A DNA stretch of 64,000 nucleotides from Akebia trifoliata (GCA_017979445.1 CM030711.1:9083221-9147220); one strand, 5' to 3'; shown: positions 1 through 12,649, counted from the stretch's first letter. Notes: generated by a model not told the origin, from the letters alone. A program made the numbers and translations.

Positions 1-1880
1 TTGATCATCTAGAGGATTCGTTATAATTCATCATAAGAGGGGAGATCATCCAAATCTTTGAGAGCTTCGAGAATAATAAAGTTAAAGTTTATGATCACTT
101 CGAAGAGGAAAAGCTTAGGACTCAACTCAGATTTCTACATATTTGTGGATCTTAGCGTCAAACAGATGTAGAGAATTTCTAAACCTTATTCATAGTTGTA
201 GTTTTCATGCATCGTAGATTTTTTATCCAAAAGTTACTATGTCATTAAATATAAAGCTAAAAATATTATTTTTTTCGAAAATCATTACTAATCTTATTGT
301 TTAATGTTTTAGGGGTGAACCCACATTTTAAAAAATTGTTTTTATTTGTTTGAAGAAAAATCAAGCTTTGAAGTTCAAAAAAATCACAACTTTACAAAAC
401 CTTCCTTTTGAAGAGGGTTCTATCAGTGCTATTGACAGAAAAGATTTTTGCCCTAAAAATCATTTCAGTTTTCAACCAATTTTAGCCACTTTCTTCAAAA
501 TAATTTTAAAAGATGATTCCCGGCATGTAAATTTATTTAAGTCTTCGATTCCAACCCATTCAAAGCTATTAAAGGATTTTGATTGAAATCTCAAAAAATT
601 TCAAAACAAAGTAGTTTGAATCATTGTAAGTTCGACGGATCGTATTGTAGGTGTGATGCCTTTTGAAAGAGAGTATGGACTCTCGTTGTGTGTGTGTGTG
701 TGTGTCAGCGAATAAGTATCCAGGTTTAATTTTATCTTCTATTATTGTGAGGATCCGTTAAAGGACATACTATTATATCATGTCCGGGGTGACATGTTAT
801 CCTAAGATGAACAATTGTGATGGTAAACTCCTATGTAGTATGGGATGCATAGGGGAGTAGCATCACAACTGAGATCTGAGATGTTCTTATCTATCTTTAT
901 CGGTGAACTTTGTGATGTAATGGTAGTTGGAGGAAGTGTAGAGACGCCTTAAAAAATCATATGTTTGCCTGATAGGCTTAAATGCTCACCCTAATGTGAT
1001 AAGTGCAATGATTGGCCAGTAAATCAAGAACTAAAGATGGGATTCTACATCGATGAAGTCTGGAATAATTCAAATCTTAATTGAGACGTATCCAATCATG
1101 GTTATCAAATCTCTTAACAATTACACTACCGTAGCTTGTTCTTAAATTTGTTTATTACGCATATTTTTTTATGTTGAGATTACCTTGAAAACTATTTATA
1201 TTTTTGTTTCAATTATTTTTCACCATGATTATGATTGTTTTACTTTTTTTGCTATTTGAAATTTTGCATATGTTTCCAAATGTATTGATATGATTTTCCC
1301 CATGTTAGGTAAATCTTAGTTTGGATAGTAGTTTCATGTTGGGTAATTTTCCCATTACTAATCCTATCATTTCAGTTGCAGATCCTCCCCCAATCAAGGA
1401 GTAGTTAGACGAGACTCCAGTGGAGTATTAACTCGTAGGTCACATTGACGACCAGAGTCTGCTTCCAAGAGAAAATTAGAATTTCTTTTACCAGATCTAT
1501 TTCAGTTAGGTGTTAGGAACCTTTTACTTTATTTTTATTTGAGACTAGGATTGATGTTAGTGTGAGGATTTGCCAACTTTGTTTCTGGGTATATTTTTTA
1601 GCTCTAGTTTAATTTTAAGTTATTTTGTTTATATTATCATATTCAAATTTTAGATTTATTAGATTTTTTGCTTCACAATTATATGATATCACTGTATTGT
1701 CTATTTATTTTATTTATCATCTTTGGGTTTGTGTAAGTACTAACTTAGATTTTAGCATGGAATCACGGGGATTCGTGCTGGAATTTGGGGGTGCTACAAT
1801 CATCAACCCAAACCTTTTCGAAAACATTTTTAAAACCCTTCTAAAACCTCCATCTTTGACTCTTTGCCTTTTTGAAATAT
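1..1880. repeat. Probable Ty3/gypsy-type LTR-region remnant, no intact gene
   Basis: No convincing gene is seen; the short open frames here lack any recognisable motif. Bases 922-1614 recur at 9576-10289 with only scattered differences. Near 1785-1800 the sequence ends in a GGGGGTGCTACA motif, which resembles the 3' end of chromovirus-type plant LTRs from memory. A GT microsatellite lies at about 691-708. The LTR reading is an inference; a boundary and target duplication were not found. Confidence 0.35.
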
Positions 1881-3540
1881 AAAGAAAGTAATGTACTCAT
1901 TGTGTATGCATTAATTGCTCCCAAATGCACTTATTACATGGATTTATAAAAGGGAAGATCACCTCGTAAAAATTAATTGTTGTCTTCCTCCTTAACCATG
2001 AAAAGAAAAAAAGACTAACTAAGAAACATAAAACTGCTAGGAATTTAAACGGAATTGAGATAGCAATTATACTTGAAATTAAATGTTAACCAGGAACTTA
2101 TTATGGACTTAGAAAAGAGAGATTACCTCATCTAAGTGAGGGATTACTCTTTACATCCTTATGCCACTAGAAACAAAAGCAAACTAGCTACATTGCTAAA
2201 AAAAGTTAAAGTGCTCAAATTAAGTGAAAATGGGAGATAGAAGGGGGATTTATTACATAAAACAAAAAAATAAAACTCTCCCCACCTTTGACTTCTTTTT
2301 CTTTTTCTTCTTCTTGATTTAATGTTCTAGGATGTGTTAGAGAATATTTGGACAGAGTTCTGGAACACTAGAAGGCTTCAAGAAGAAAAAATGACAGAAT
2401 TTTGGGTCTTAGACTTGTCTTTCCCAAATGTCTTAGATGGGGTCTCTATTTATAAGTTCTAGGAAGACCCTTGGGGGTATATTTATCCAATTTCCTTAAT
2501 TTTTAAATATTCATAAGAAAATTACAAAGAAAAACTTTAAATACCCTGCATCAACTTGTCCTTAATTGTATTTTATTACCTCTATGAGTCTTACCAATCA
2601 TAATCATCAGCCTGTTGCTTTTCAAACAATTTGATTTCAATTGCATCCCGCAATGTTTCTCGGACAACTTGCAAACAGGATTACCATATTGGAATTGTGA
2701 AGTACTGTTGTGAATTGTTTCTTAACTCAGATTAAAGTGTTAGAACTACAATTTTTTCTAATAGGATTTTGGATTAGAAAAGTCCCTACATTATTGCTCA
2801 CCAACGACAAATATTTGACTACTAACCATGGTTTAAAATACCAGAATGTATGACTAGATATGTATCTGTATTGGCTGAGATCAATACGAAATATTGACTC
2901 CGAAACATTAATTGTTTTGGAAATGTATTGAGTATGTTTGGTTTCTATTGAATGTATTGGTTGATACCATGTTGACTTTTTCATTTGCCGAAGCATTGAA
3001 TCGATATGACATTTAAAACCTTGTAACATAGTCACACAAAGTGTAATGATTTTCTGATGCCCCCCTCTGACACTTGCCCCAATCATAGAATCATGGATTA
3101 GATGCATCAGGATACGCATAATCAAAAATAAATCGTCTATCCCGAGGCAACTGATCTATGTTTCTGTGATGATGGCATGCATCAGAGGATGGCGTCATAT
3201 TATCACGACTCTTACACAAATGCCTAAAAATACAACTTTCTACTTTCAAGAAAAAAAATGCTAATATTAGGTTTCTATTTTTCTTATTGGAGTATGTCAT
3301 TAATCACAAAAGACTAAATGTCATTCAAAATTTGTGAAAATTTTGTTCTTTAAGGACATAAATCTAAGGTAGCCAAGTCACAAACTCTATGACTCATGGT
3401 CTATGCAATGATTTCTGAATTATAGAAAACTTCAATCCTAAGCCATTCTAAGATAGTAGTGTTCTGGCATTCACGTGTCGAACTATTTGTGAAAACAGGT
3501 TTTGTTGCCTAGTTTGTTCTCATCCTCTATCATGGGGTTT
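1881..3540. other. Intergenic; possible minus-strand LTR piece
   Basis: No gene is supported. Around 2440-2460 the minus strand reads a TATA-like box followed by a leader-like stretch, as in copia LTRs, and similar minus-strand boxes occur near 13350 and 57505. Bases 3060-3185 contain a weak relative of hairpin family C. This is low-confidence repeat debris downstream of the CUL1-like gene. Confidence 0.25.
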
Positions 3541-4912
3541 CTAGAGTAGTACGTAGTTAAACCAGTATAATACCTTTTCCAACACCTCTTTCTTGGTATG
3601 GTGCAAGTAGTGACCACATCTTTCACTCTCCTGGCCCAAGCACCTAACAACCTGAAATTTCTAAATACCATTAATTAGTTATGCTTCGTAAAAGTATTAT
3701 ATTGTTGGATTAATGTATTAAGCTAGTATATAGTTTCAGCAAGAACAACCAATTGATAGAGATCGTCAACGGAGTCCTCCAAATTCCACTCCAAAAACTT
3801 TTGAGAATAATAAGCGGCTGTATTGGTAAGCATGGTCTTCTTAAATCTCCGATAAAAGTCCATGTCCACAAACAATTCCAAGACACTCTTTAGTAGGTCC
3901 CTATCGATCTGCTTTCCATTGCACTCTTGATTGATCTATGGGCAAACAATGTTAAACTATGTTCAAGGAGAGGAAATGATCTATGAAATTGATAGATGTA
4001 CAGTAAACATACCAAGGAAATTACAGCATTTTGGAATTTGGAATACAACTGTTCATGAAAGACCTGAAATTCAAAATAGGATTAATATTTAAATTGGAAT
4101 GGTTGAACATTGAAGTGAAATAATTTTACAAGATATATATGAAAAAGAAAATACAAATCTATGGTAATGGTTACCAAATCACGAAAGCAAGAGTCAACTA
4201 CATTAGTAAGTGGCGGAAGATGCATGAAGGGGATGAAGTATCGGTCAAGAAACATAAAGAATCCCATAAGCCACTTCGACATAATCTTGTAATTTGACCA
4301 TATTTTTGTAAGTTCTATTAACAAAGGTACACATTGTTTATTCTCCAAGGATGGCAGTACCTGTGAGTAATAGAAATGGAATCACTCAATATTAATAACT
4401 TTAGAAATTGTGAATTGGTTCAAGTCAACAAATCTGTCAAGACAACCTTGTAAAAACATAATAATAACTATTAAAAAATGTAAATAAATAAATAAGAGCA
4501 ATAAGAAATCTGGGTATGGAGTACACAGCTGGAGAAGATACAAGGTGAGCTAAAGATTAAGAAAAGATGCTATAATATTCTTGTGTAAAATTCCTAATCA
4601 TACCACCGAAGTGATGCTATCTTCCAATGCCCCCTTAAATCTTTTATAAAGCTGCATTGTGTTCAGTTTCTTGTGCATAGATATGAAATATACACAACTA
4701 CCAAGAGAGTAAAGGATGTCCAATATGTACAAACTTATTTTGAAATGTAATACAAAAAGAACTGCAAAAGGGAAGAATTCCTTATTTTATCCAATAAAAG
4801 GATACTCATGGAACTCCATATATTCGACACTAGTGAACTTCATCTCAGGGTACCCTTCCATAATCTTCTTTGCCTTTATGATTGCTGTTTCCAACTTTAT
4901 TATCTTGTCCAT
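3541..4912 (-). CDS. Truncated CUL1-like protein (cullin N-terminal region only), 6 exons
   Basis: Exons on the minus strand: 4912-4806, 4733-4607, 4360-4175, 4063-4013, 3935-3750 and 3651-3541. All junctions have GT and AG, phases match, and the conceptual protein is about 255 residues without an internal stop. It aligns by eye with the start of plant CULLIN1: KIMEGYP near residue 17, LYKRFKGALED near 62, LPSLENK at 80-86, KWLMGFFMFLDRYFI at 107-121, CFRDL at 136-140, DRDLLKSVLELFVD near 165, NTAAYYSQK near 185, and CLGQESERCGHYLH near 223. The FFxxLDRYFI helix is the SKP1/F-box-contacting helix in CUL1. The last exon reads through the position of a normal CUL1 intron (donor-like GTATTA at 3573) and stops 10 codons later. 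No later cullin exon was found, so the cullin-homology domain, RBX1 site and neddylation site are absent. It is either a short competitor-type cullin or a recently decayed gene. The start ATG follows an in-frame stop. Confidence 0.72.
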
Positions 4913-5731
4913 ATCTCAAAATTTACACAATATCTGGACAAAATGATTCAGATCTCAATTGAATGTTGATATCAAAACAATCTAAAAGCTTAGATTAATC
5001 CAGCATTATCGAAAACAAAGTGTCTGCAATACTTAAAATCAATAAGTTGAGAACAAGTTACAATGACTAGAAAAAAAAAAAAAAAAAAAAAGGAAATTTA
5101 TCCAAAAATAAGGGAAAATTATCACACAAAAAAATAGTAGAGAAATGTTTGAAATTTCCATTTCAGTGCACTATTTACCATTTTCAAAATTAAGTTTTTT
5201 ACTAAATAGGAGATTTTTTTATATAAAATTGCTAAAATGGTCATGGTGCTTATTATTAAACAACATAATTTCAGAAAGGAATTCGGTAATTTAATTTAGA
5301 ATATTCTTGTTTGGTAAAAAAAAAAAAGTTAATTCCAAAAATGAGCTGAAAAGAAAGGATATTATTATTTTCAACGAATGATTTGGCAAATTAGATGAAA
5401 AAACATAAACTAACAAGTTGTTTTTAGGGCATTAACCCAACCAAAAAAAAAAAACAAAATTCTAGAAATTGCATTAATTAATAAAAAAAATTAAAGAAGT
5501 TCAAGGAAATTGAAATCGAAATCCTAAAATGCACTTAAAATTTGTTTTGGGCACATTAGTAGAAACTTCCAAGAATCGAAACCCAAAAAAAAAAAGATTT
5601 CCCTAATAAATTGATCAAAAAAACATTTCAAATTAATCAAAATAGTACAAATTTGAATGGAACAAAACAAAAAAAATCTTAATATCTATTCTTATAGTAG
5701 GTATCTAATCTAAAGAAAAACACCAATAAAA
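4913..5731. other. AT-rich spacer without recognised gene
   Basis: The stretch is very AT-rich and contains a 20-base A run at about 5071-5091 and shorter A runs near 5318, 5440 and 5587. It lies upstream of the minus-strand CUL1-like gene, so its promoter should be near 4913-5100, but no clear TATA box could be fixed. Nothing else is seen. Confidence 0.5.
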
Positions 5732-8700
5732 AATCCACCACAAAAAGAGAAGGAATGTCTAATGGATCAAGAACCCTATTATAAAAGGGATCTTACAGTA
5801 GAAAAATACAGCTTAAGATGCAAGAATTATAATCAAAATAAAAATCCCTAAAAGTAGGTTTTATAAAATGGTGTCTAATCTATGAAAGTACCGATTGAAA
5901 TCCACCTCTAAAAGAGCAATAGTTGCAGAATGGACCAAGAACCTGATTATAAAAGGAATCTTACGATAGAAAAATGCAGCTTACTATGAAAGATTGTAAT
6001 CGAAATGGAATATCATAAATATGGAAACTCTAAAGAAATTGGTAGGATTTGCCTAGGGTTTTGTAGAAGGATTAAATGAAACATAAGGGATACTCTTTTC
6101 AATTATTAGTAAATTGCACGTGCCTTTCACATGAATTATCCTTTGATTATTAGATAGTGACATATATAGGGAAATGTTCAGCAGACAATCTTAGGGGAAC
6201 AATGTTAGGAGAGAAAATTTGTCCTATATCGCTTAAAATTTTCGGATTGGGAGGATCTTGTGTAAGGATGATCTCTATGGTGAGGAGATCATCCTCACAA
6301 AAAATCAGCTCAATCAAAAACTTCTAACCTCATAAAAAGTGATTTACAAATTAATGATAAAAAGTGACGGTCCATAATTCTTCAATTCTGTAAACCACTT
6401 TTGATTGGGTTAAAAGTTACAGATTGGGCTGATTTTTTGTGAGGATGATCTCCTCACCATAGAGTATTCGACTGACAATCTTAAGATGACAAAATTTGTC
6501 CTATATGGCCTAAAAGTTTTGGATTTGACTGACTTTTTTTTAGGATGATCTCTATGGTGAGGGAATTATCCTCACAAAAAAATCCACCACCAAAAGAGCA
6601 AGAGTTGTAGGATGGATCACGAACCTTATAAAAGGAATCTTATGTTACAAAAATGTAGCTTATGATCCAAGAATTGTTATCGAAATGGAAAATCATGAAA
6701 AAGAAACTCTAAAGAAGTTGGTAGGATTTTCCTAGGGTTTTGTAGAAGGATTAAATGAAACGTAAGGGATACTCTTTTTAGTTATTTGTAAATTGCACGT
6801 GCCTTGCACATGAATTATCATTTGATTATTAGATAGTGATATATATATATATACAGGGAAATGTTTCGCAAACAATCTTAGGGGACAATGTTGGGTGACA
6901 AAATGTGTCCTATATGGCTTAAAAGTCTCAGATTGAGCTGATCTTTTGTGAGGATGATCTCTATAGTGAGGAGATCATCCTCACAAACAAAAAAAAAAAA
7001 AAAAGTTCAATCTGAAACTCATAACCCCATAAAAAGTGATTTACATATTAATGATTAAAAGTGACAGTCCACAATTCTTCAATTCTATAAACCACTTTTG
7101 ATCTGGTTAAAAATTTCAGATTGGGCTGATTTTTTGTGAGGATGATCTCCTCACCATAGAGTGTTCAATTGACAATCATCGGGTGACAAGATTTGTCCTA
7201 TATGGCCTAAAAGTTTTGATTGGACTGAATTTGTGTGAGGATGATCTCTATGGTGAGGGGATTATCCTAAAAGAAATCCACCACTAAAAGAGCAAGACTT
7301 GTAAAATGGGTGAAAAACCTAACTATAAAAGGAATCTTACGTTAGAATAGTGAGCCTTACGATGCAAGAGTTGTTATCAAAATGGAAAATCATTAAAAAG
7401 AAACTCTAAAGTAGTTGGTAGGATTTTCCTAGGGTTTGTGGAAGGATTAAATGAATCAGAAGGGATACTCTTTTCAATTATTAGTAAATTGCACGTGCCT
7501 TGCACATGAATTATCATTTGATTATTAGATAGCGATAGATATATATTGGAAAGCATTCGGCCGACATTCTTTAGGGTATAACATTGGGAGACAAAATTTG
7601 TTCTATATAGCTTAAAAGTTTCAAATTGGGCTGATTTTTTTTTTTTTTTTTTTTAGGATGATCTCTATGGTGAGGAGATCATATATCCTCAAAAAAAATC
7701 AACCTGATCTGAAACTTCTAACCCCATAAGAAGTGATTTACAAATTAACGATAAAAAGTGACGGTCCACAATTCTTCAACTCTGTAAACCACTTTTGATG
7801 GGGTTAGAAGTTTTAGATTAGGTTCATTTTTTGTGGGGATGGTTTCCTCACCATAGAGCGTTCCGGTTGATAATCTTAGGATGATAAATTTAGTCCTATA
7901 TGACTTAAAAGTTTTGATTGGACTGATTTTTCGTTAGGATGATATCTATGGTGAGGGGAGTATCCTCACAAAAAATCCACCACAAAAAGAGCAAGAGTTG
8001 CCTAATGGATCGAGAACCTGATTATAAAAGGGATCTTACGGTAGAAAAATGCAACTTAAGATTGAAAATCAACTACTAAAAGAGCAAGAGTTGTTGAATG
8101 GATGAAGAACATGATTATAAAAGGAATCTTATGGTAAAAAAATGTAGTTTACGATGCAAGAATTATAATCAAAATGGAAAATCATAAAAAGGAAACTATA
8201 AAGAAGTTGGTAGGATTTGACTAGGATTTTGTAGAATGATTAACTGAAACGTAAGGGATTCTCTTTTCACTTATTAGTAAATTGTATGTGCCTTGCACAT
8301 GAATTATCATTTGATTATTAAATAGTGATAATTAGGGGTGCAACTTGGTCCAATTCAAACCGAGAACCGAACCAAACCGATAGCTTTGGGGTGGTTTGGT
8401 TTGGTTGGTTTGGAACAAGTTGCAGTTTGGTTCTAAGTTACAAAAATGGAGAACCGATCAATTTGGTTCGGTTCTCGGATTAAGCTTGTATAGAACTAAA
8501 CCAAACCGAGAACCGACCCCCTATGCAATAAATAAATATATATGTATATAATAATTATTATGAATTATGTTAAAAGTTAGTACATAGATTAGTGATCTTT
8601 ATGGATAAACTAATGGTTTTTTATAGATAGATTTGTGATTTATTATATGAAATTTTTTGTTTATTTTTTTATTAAAAAATATTACTTATAATTTATAAAA

Positions 8701-9235
8701 TATTTGCAATCCGTGGAACCGAACCAAACCAAGCCGACTTTAATTTGGTTTGGGTTGGTTTGGTTCCAATGGAATTTGGTTCGGTTCTGGTTCTTATTTA
8801 GTGGAACCGACCTATGTCGGTTCGGTTTCAATTTGACCTCAAACCGAACCGAACCGAACCAAGTTGCACCCCTAGTGATATATATATATATGACTTAAAA
8901 GTTTCAAATTGGGTTGATTTTTTTGTGAGGATGATCTCTATGGTGAGGAGATTATCCTCACAAAAATTCATCTCAATCTAAACCTCTTAACCCCATAAAA
9001 AGTTATTTACAAATTAATGAAGAAAAGTGACGGTCCACAATTCTTAAACTCTATAAACCATTTTTGATGGGGTTAGAGTTTTAGATCGGGATGATTTTTT
9101 GTGAGGATGATCTCCTCACCATTGAGTGTTTGGCTGACAATCTTAGGATTATAAAATTTGTCCTATATGGCTTAAAAGTTTTTGGTTGGACTGATTTTTT
9201 TTTTTAGGATGGTCTCTATGGTAAGAGCATTTTTC
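5732..9235. repeat. Tandem array of ~0.7-kb units containing MITE-A sequence
   Basis: Units begin with AATCCACCAC-like words at 5732 (short), 5898, 6580, 7264, 7972 and 8069. A unit carries a conserved spacer (TTATAAAAGGAATCTTA, then GGTAGGATTT, AAATTGCACGTGCCT and GAATTATC motifs). A TA-rich joint follows and then a MITE-A-like stretch with the palindromic GAGGATGATCTC / GAGATCATCCTC core. Periods are 682, 684 and 708 bases. The last unit is interrupted by the hAT-like element at 8336-8878. The array probably arose by unequal exchange of a spacer-plus-MITE segment; no coding sequence is seen. Confidence 0.75.
8336..8878. mobile_element. hAT-like non-autonomous element, GAACCGAACC-rich ends
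   Basis: The left end AGGGGTGCAACTTGGT and the right end ACCAAGTTGCACCCCT are inverted copies. TAGTGATA lies just left of the element (with ATT between) and again at its right edge, consistent with an 8-bp target duplication of the hAT type. Both arms are built of AACCGAACC-like words; the centre is AT-rich. It carries no transposase. It sits inside a tandem unit, so it inserted after or during array growth. The open frame at 8704-8898 is only repeat translation. Confidence 0.6.
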
Positions 9236-9500
9236 TCACAAAAAATCAGCCTAACCTGAAACTTCTAAGTCCATCAAACATGCTTTGCAAATTTTCAGTA
9301 AAAAATCGACGGTTCACAATTCTAAAATAATTTTGATGGCGCTAGAAGTTTCTGATTGGCTGATTTTTTGTGAGGAAGATCTCCTTAGCATAGAGATCAT
9401 CCTCACAAAAAAGCAGCTCAATCAAAAATTTCTAACCCATATAGGTCAAAAGTTTTAACTCCGTTTTGTCATCTTAAGATTGTCAACCGAACGCTCCCCT
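8879..9500. repeat. MITE-A continuation and a second degenerate copy
   Basis: After the hAT-like insertion the array unit resumes with GTGAGGATGATCTC and its inverse. A further diverged copy with GCTGATTTTTTGTGAGGA and CATCCTCACAAAAAAGCAG words follows at 9235-9500, ending near GTCAACCGAACGCTCCC. No target duplication could be assigned. Confidence 0.55.
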
Positions 9501-9575
9501 ATATATATGATCACCATATTGAGTTAGAAAAATAAATGTTTACTTGTTGCAACCATTAAAATAATTATATTTCAA

Positions 9576-10289
9576 GGTAGTTTGTGGAAGTGTAGAAACC
9601 TCTTAAAGAATCATATGTTTGCCTGATAAGTTTAAATGGTCGGATAAATTGTCACCTTAGTGTGATAATTGCAATGATGGACCACAAAATCAAGAACTAA
9701 CAATGGGATTCCACATCGATGAAGTATGGAATAATTCAAATCTTAACTGAGAGGTATCTAATCATGGTTCTTAACACTCTTAACAACTATAGTACCATTG
9801 CTTGTACTTAAATTTGTTTTTTATGCTTATTTTTTTTATGTTGAATTTACCTTGAAAACTGTTTATATTTTTGTTTCAATTATTTTTCAGCATGATTATG
9901 ATTGTTTTACTTTTTCTGCTATTTGAAAATTTGCATATGTTTCCAAATGTATTATTATGATTTTCTCAATGTTAGGTAAATATTAGTTTGGGATAGTAGT
10001 TTCCTACTGGATAACTTTCCCATTACTAACCCTATTATTTTAGTTGCAGATCCTCCCCTAGTTGAGGAATAATTAGAGCAGACTCCAGTGGAATATCAAC
10101 TCGTAGGTCATACTGACGATCAAAGTCTATTTTCAAGCAAGAACTGGAATTTCTTTTGCTAGATTTATTTCAGTTTTGGTGTTAGGATCCTTTTACTTTG
10201 TTTTTATTTGAGAGTAGGATTGATGTTAGTGTGATGATTCGCCAACTTTGTTTCTTAGTAGATTTTTGAGCTCTAGTTTAATTTTCAGA
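9576..10289. repeat. Direct duplicate of 922-1614
   Basis: The segment repeats the order and wording of 922-1614, including GAAGTGTAGA, TATGTTTGCCTGATA, the ATCGATGAAGT block, GCAGATCCTCCCC and GATTGATGTTAGTGTGA, with scattered substitutions and small indels. The two copies are in the same orientation about 8.65 kb apart. A short reading TPVEYQLVGHTDDQS is visible in it but is broken by stops. It is best read as a retrotransposon or LTR-region remnant. Confidence 0.65.
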
Positions 10290-12020
10290 CATTTCTTAGA
10301 TGTCTTAGCCAAAATCTTGACCTTTTTGCAAAATCCTGGCAACTTCTAAATGCTCTATACCTATCCCGAAAGTTTCAAAACCCTAAGACATACCCAAATA
10401 GTCCAACAAGCACTATTCAAAGTCCATTCCTAGTCCCCCTCCCCTATTTAGTATAGGGATTATCTTCACCAAAAATCAGCTCATTCAGAAACTTCTAACC
10501 CGTGTAGTACAAAAATGTTGGCCAGATAGTCAACACTTGAACATGACCCATTATAGACACCTTATTTTTTCACTCGCCTGATTAATCAACTCGTCAACTC
10601 AATTGTAACGGTTCCCAATGATGGATGAATATTCCAATATTTTTTATTTGTTACTAGATATGTTTCAAAAATTTGGATGAGGTACTTCAAGCAAACAAAA
10701 CTTTAGAAACCACATTACGCTAAGAAATTATGACAAAAAATACAAAAATCATTATTTTGAGACAAAAAAAAAACTTTACTAGAAAAAATCACTAAAAAAT
10801 GACTAAATTACCAAAATACCTCCAACATCAAAACATCCTTAGAGCCTACATTACGCTTAGGAAAACCCTTTCGAATACATAAAATAATAAATTAAAATCA
10901 AATAAATTATTTCGTCAATTTTCACAAAATTTGACAAAATTACCAAAATACCCTAATAGGGTCCATGATCATTTCATGCCAAAAAAACCCATAAGTGACA
11001 AAATAATACTCCATTGAATTCCTTATGAAAAATTGATTTCAAAACATCGAAAATCAATCCCTCAACGCAGAAGTCCTCTTTGAAGGCAAAACAGTAATTT
11101 TTCAATCCTAAAAATTTTAAATTTTGAAATTAATAATTAAAACATTAATTAACATAAAGTGGAATCTTAATAAATAGAATTAAAATTTTAAACAAATAAA
11201 ACCAATTAATTAAACCTACAGGTCAAATTTTAAGTGGTGACCTACTTATTCAAATGGGGCCCACATGATATTTATAAAAAAAAAAAACCCCTCCATCTAG
11301 GGTCTCAAAAAATTAAAAATATAATTATAGGATTTTTCAAAATATTAAAAAAATATTCTTTCATTACCCTAATAAAATCGAACAAGCTCTATAAATAGGA
11401 GCCTCCACAACCTAATCTTGCAGGTCAAGAAAAAATCCTAGGAAAGAAATGCCAAAAACTATCCCCATCCTTCCCAAAACCCTAAATCTAAAGCCCCAAC
11501 TCCCTACCTAACACCCAAACCCCATCTTTTACTCAAAAAATACCTAGAAATCCTCAAAAAAAAAAAAACATTCAAAAACCTTCTAAACACCTAGAACATA
11601 AAAAATAAAAAAAAAATATTTAGATCTAAGAAGAAAATACTTGATCTCGAATAGCAGAAGTTTATCTGGTGATGGAGACAAAAGTAGGAAGACTCATACA
11701 AAGAACGCACTCCATCAGTTCTGGGGGAATCGTCTGTCTCAATCATCCAGGTAAATTAGTTTTTATTTATTTATTTTAGGTATGTTTTAGCAATGTATTT
11801 TTTTGGAAAAAGTAGAAACCGACATTTGTTAGGCGGGATTGATGCCAAACACCTCCCAATCCCGTAACGTGATCGCCAGACCCATAGTTTCTTTTTGTAA
11901 ATCAATATTTTCTTTTCTATTTTGAGTCATGTTTCGGTTCCTAGACCGTAAAATTAGGTTGCGACTCCCAAACACCAAAAAAACGGATCTGCAACCCATG
12001 GATCGAAGGTGTTTTCACCC
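10290..12020 (+). mobile_element. Probable Tat/Ogre-type Ty3/gypsy LTR remnant
   Basis: Near 11840-11880 there is a GCCAAACACCTCCCAATCCCG block and near 11950-11970 a TAGGTTGCGACTCCCAAAC block. From memory these resemble the conserved 3' LTR blocks of Tat/Ogre elements (ACACCTTCCC and GGTGGCGACTCC). The upstream part holds CT-rich leader-like sequence at 11400-11530 and low-complexity A tracts. No gag or pol is left. Bases 10440-10530 contain a small MITE-A fragment. Confidence 0.4.
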
Positions 12021-12033
12021 ATATACATATATA

Positions 12034-12397
12034 AGGAAATGCTAGCCAAATAGAGTATAGATGAAGTGTTTTGTCCTATATGGGCTAAAAGTTTCAAAAT
12101 AACCTTATATTTTATGAAGATGATCTCTATGGTGAAGAAATCATCCTCACAAAAAAATCAGCTCATTCAAAAAGTTTTAACCCTAGTTTATAAGTTGAAG
12201 AATCATGAATCGTGGACCGTTAGCATGTAACCACTTTTCATGGGGTTAAAAGTTTTGGAATGAGCTGATTTTTGTGAGGATGATCTCCTCATCATAGAAA
12301 CCATCATTATAAAACATCAATCCATCCCGAAACTTTTTAGTCATATAAAACAAAATTTTGTTTAGAACATTGTCTACAATTTTGACTACCGAACGCT
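12034..12397. mobile_element. Degenerate MITE-A copy
   Basis: It begins GGAAATGCTAGCCAAATAG after a TA-rich flank, contains ATGATCTCTATGGTGAAGAAATCATCC and a second inverted core near 12275, and ends near ACCGAACGCT. Length is similar to the intact 380-bp copies. Ends are too diverged for a target duplication to be read. Confidence 0.6.
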
Positions 12398-12649
12398 ATC
12401 AGGTGATAGTAGCATTCTACCTCCTTTACATGCAATTTTTTTTTCAGTACAGCAAAACATGAAAAACATCATTTACAAATCACTGTGAAGTAATTTTTTT
12501 CTTTTAAGAACACAACACATCAAGCATCAACAGCATGTTTACAATTTATTTTAATAAATATAAGATTTAAATCATTTATAATATAAAAAAATGATAAAAT
12601 AATTATCCTCAAAGGAACACACGAGTACTTGTTTTACAGTATCAATTAA

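Noticed and set aside
350..586. 78-codon frame
   Set aside because: No family resemblance; it lies in repeat-like flanking sequence and has no supporting splice or start context.
4716..4946. Plus-strand frame MSNMYKLILK...
   Set aside because: Antisense of exons 1 and 2 of the CUL1-like gene.
8704..8898. Open frame rich in EPNQTKP and WFGLVW
   Set aside because: It is a translation of AACCGAACC / TTTGGTTTGG repeats in the arms of the hAT-like element.
6000..9300. Regular repeats considered as a CRISPR-like array
   Set aside because: This is plant nuclear DNA and the units are about 700 bases long with MITE content; nothing fits a CRISPR array.
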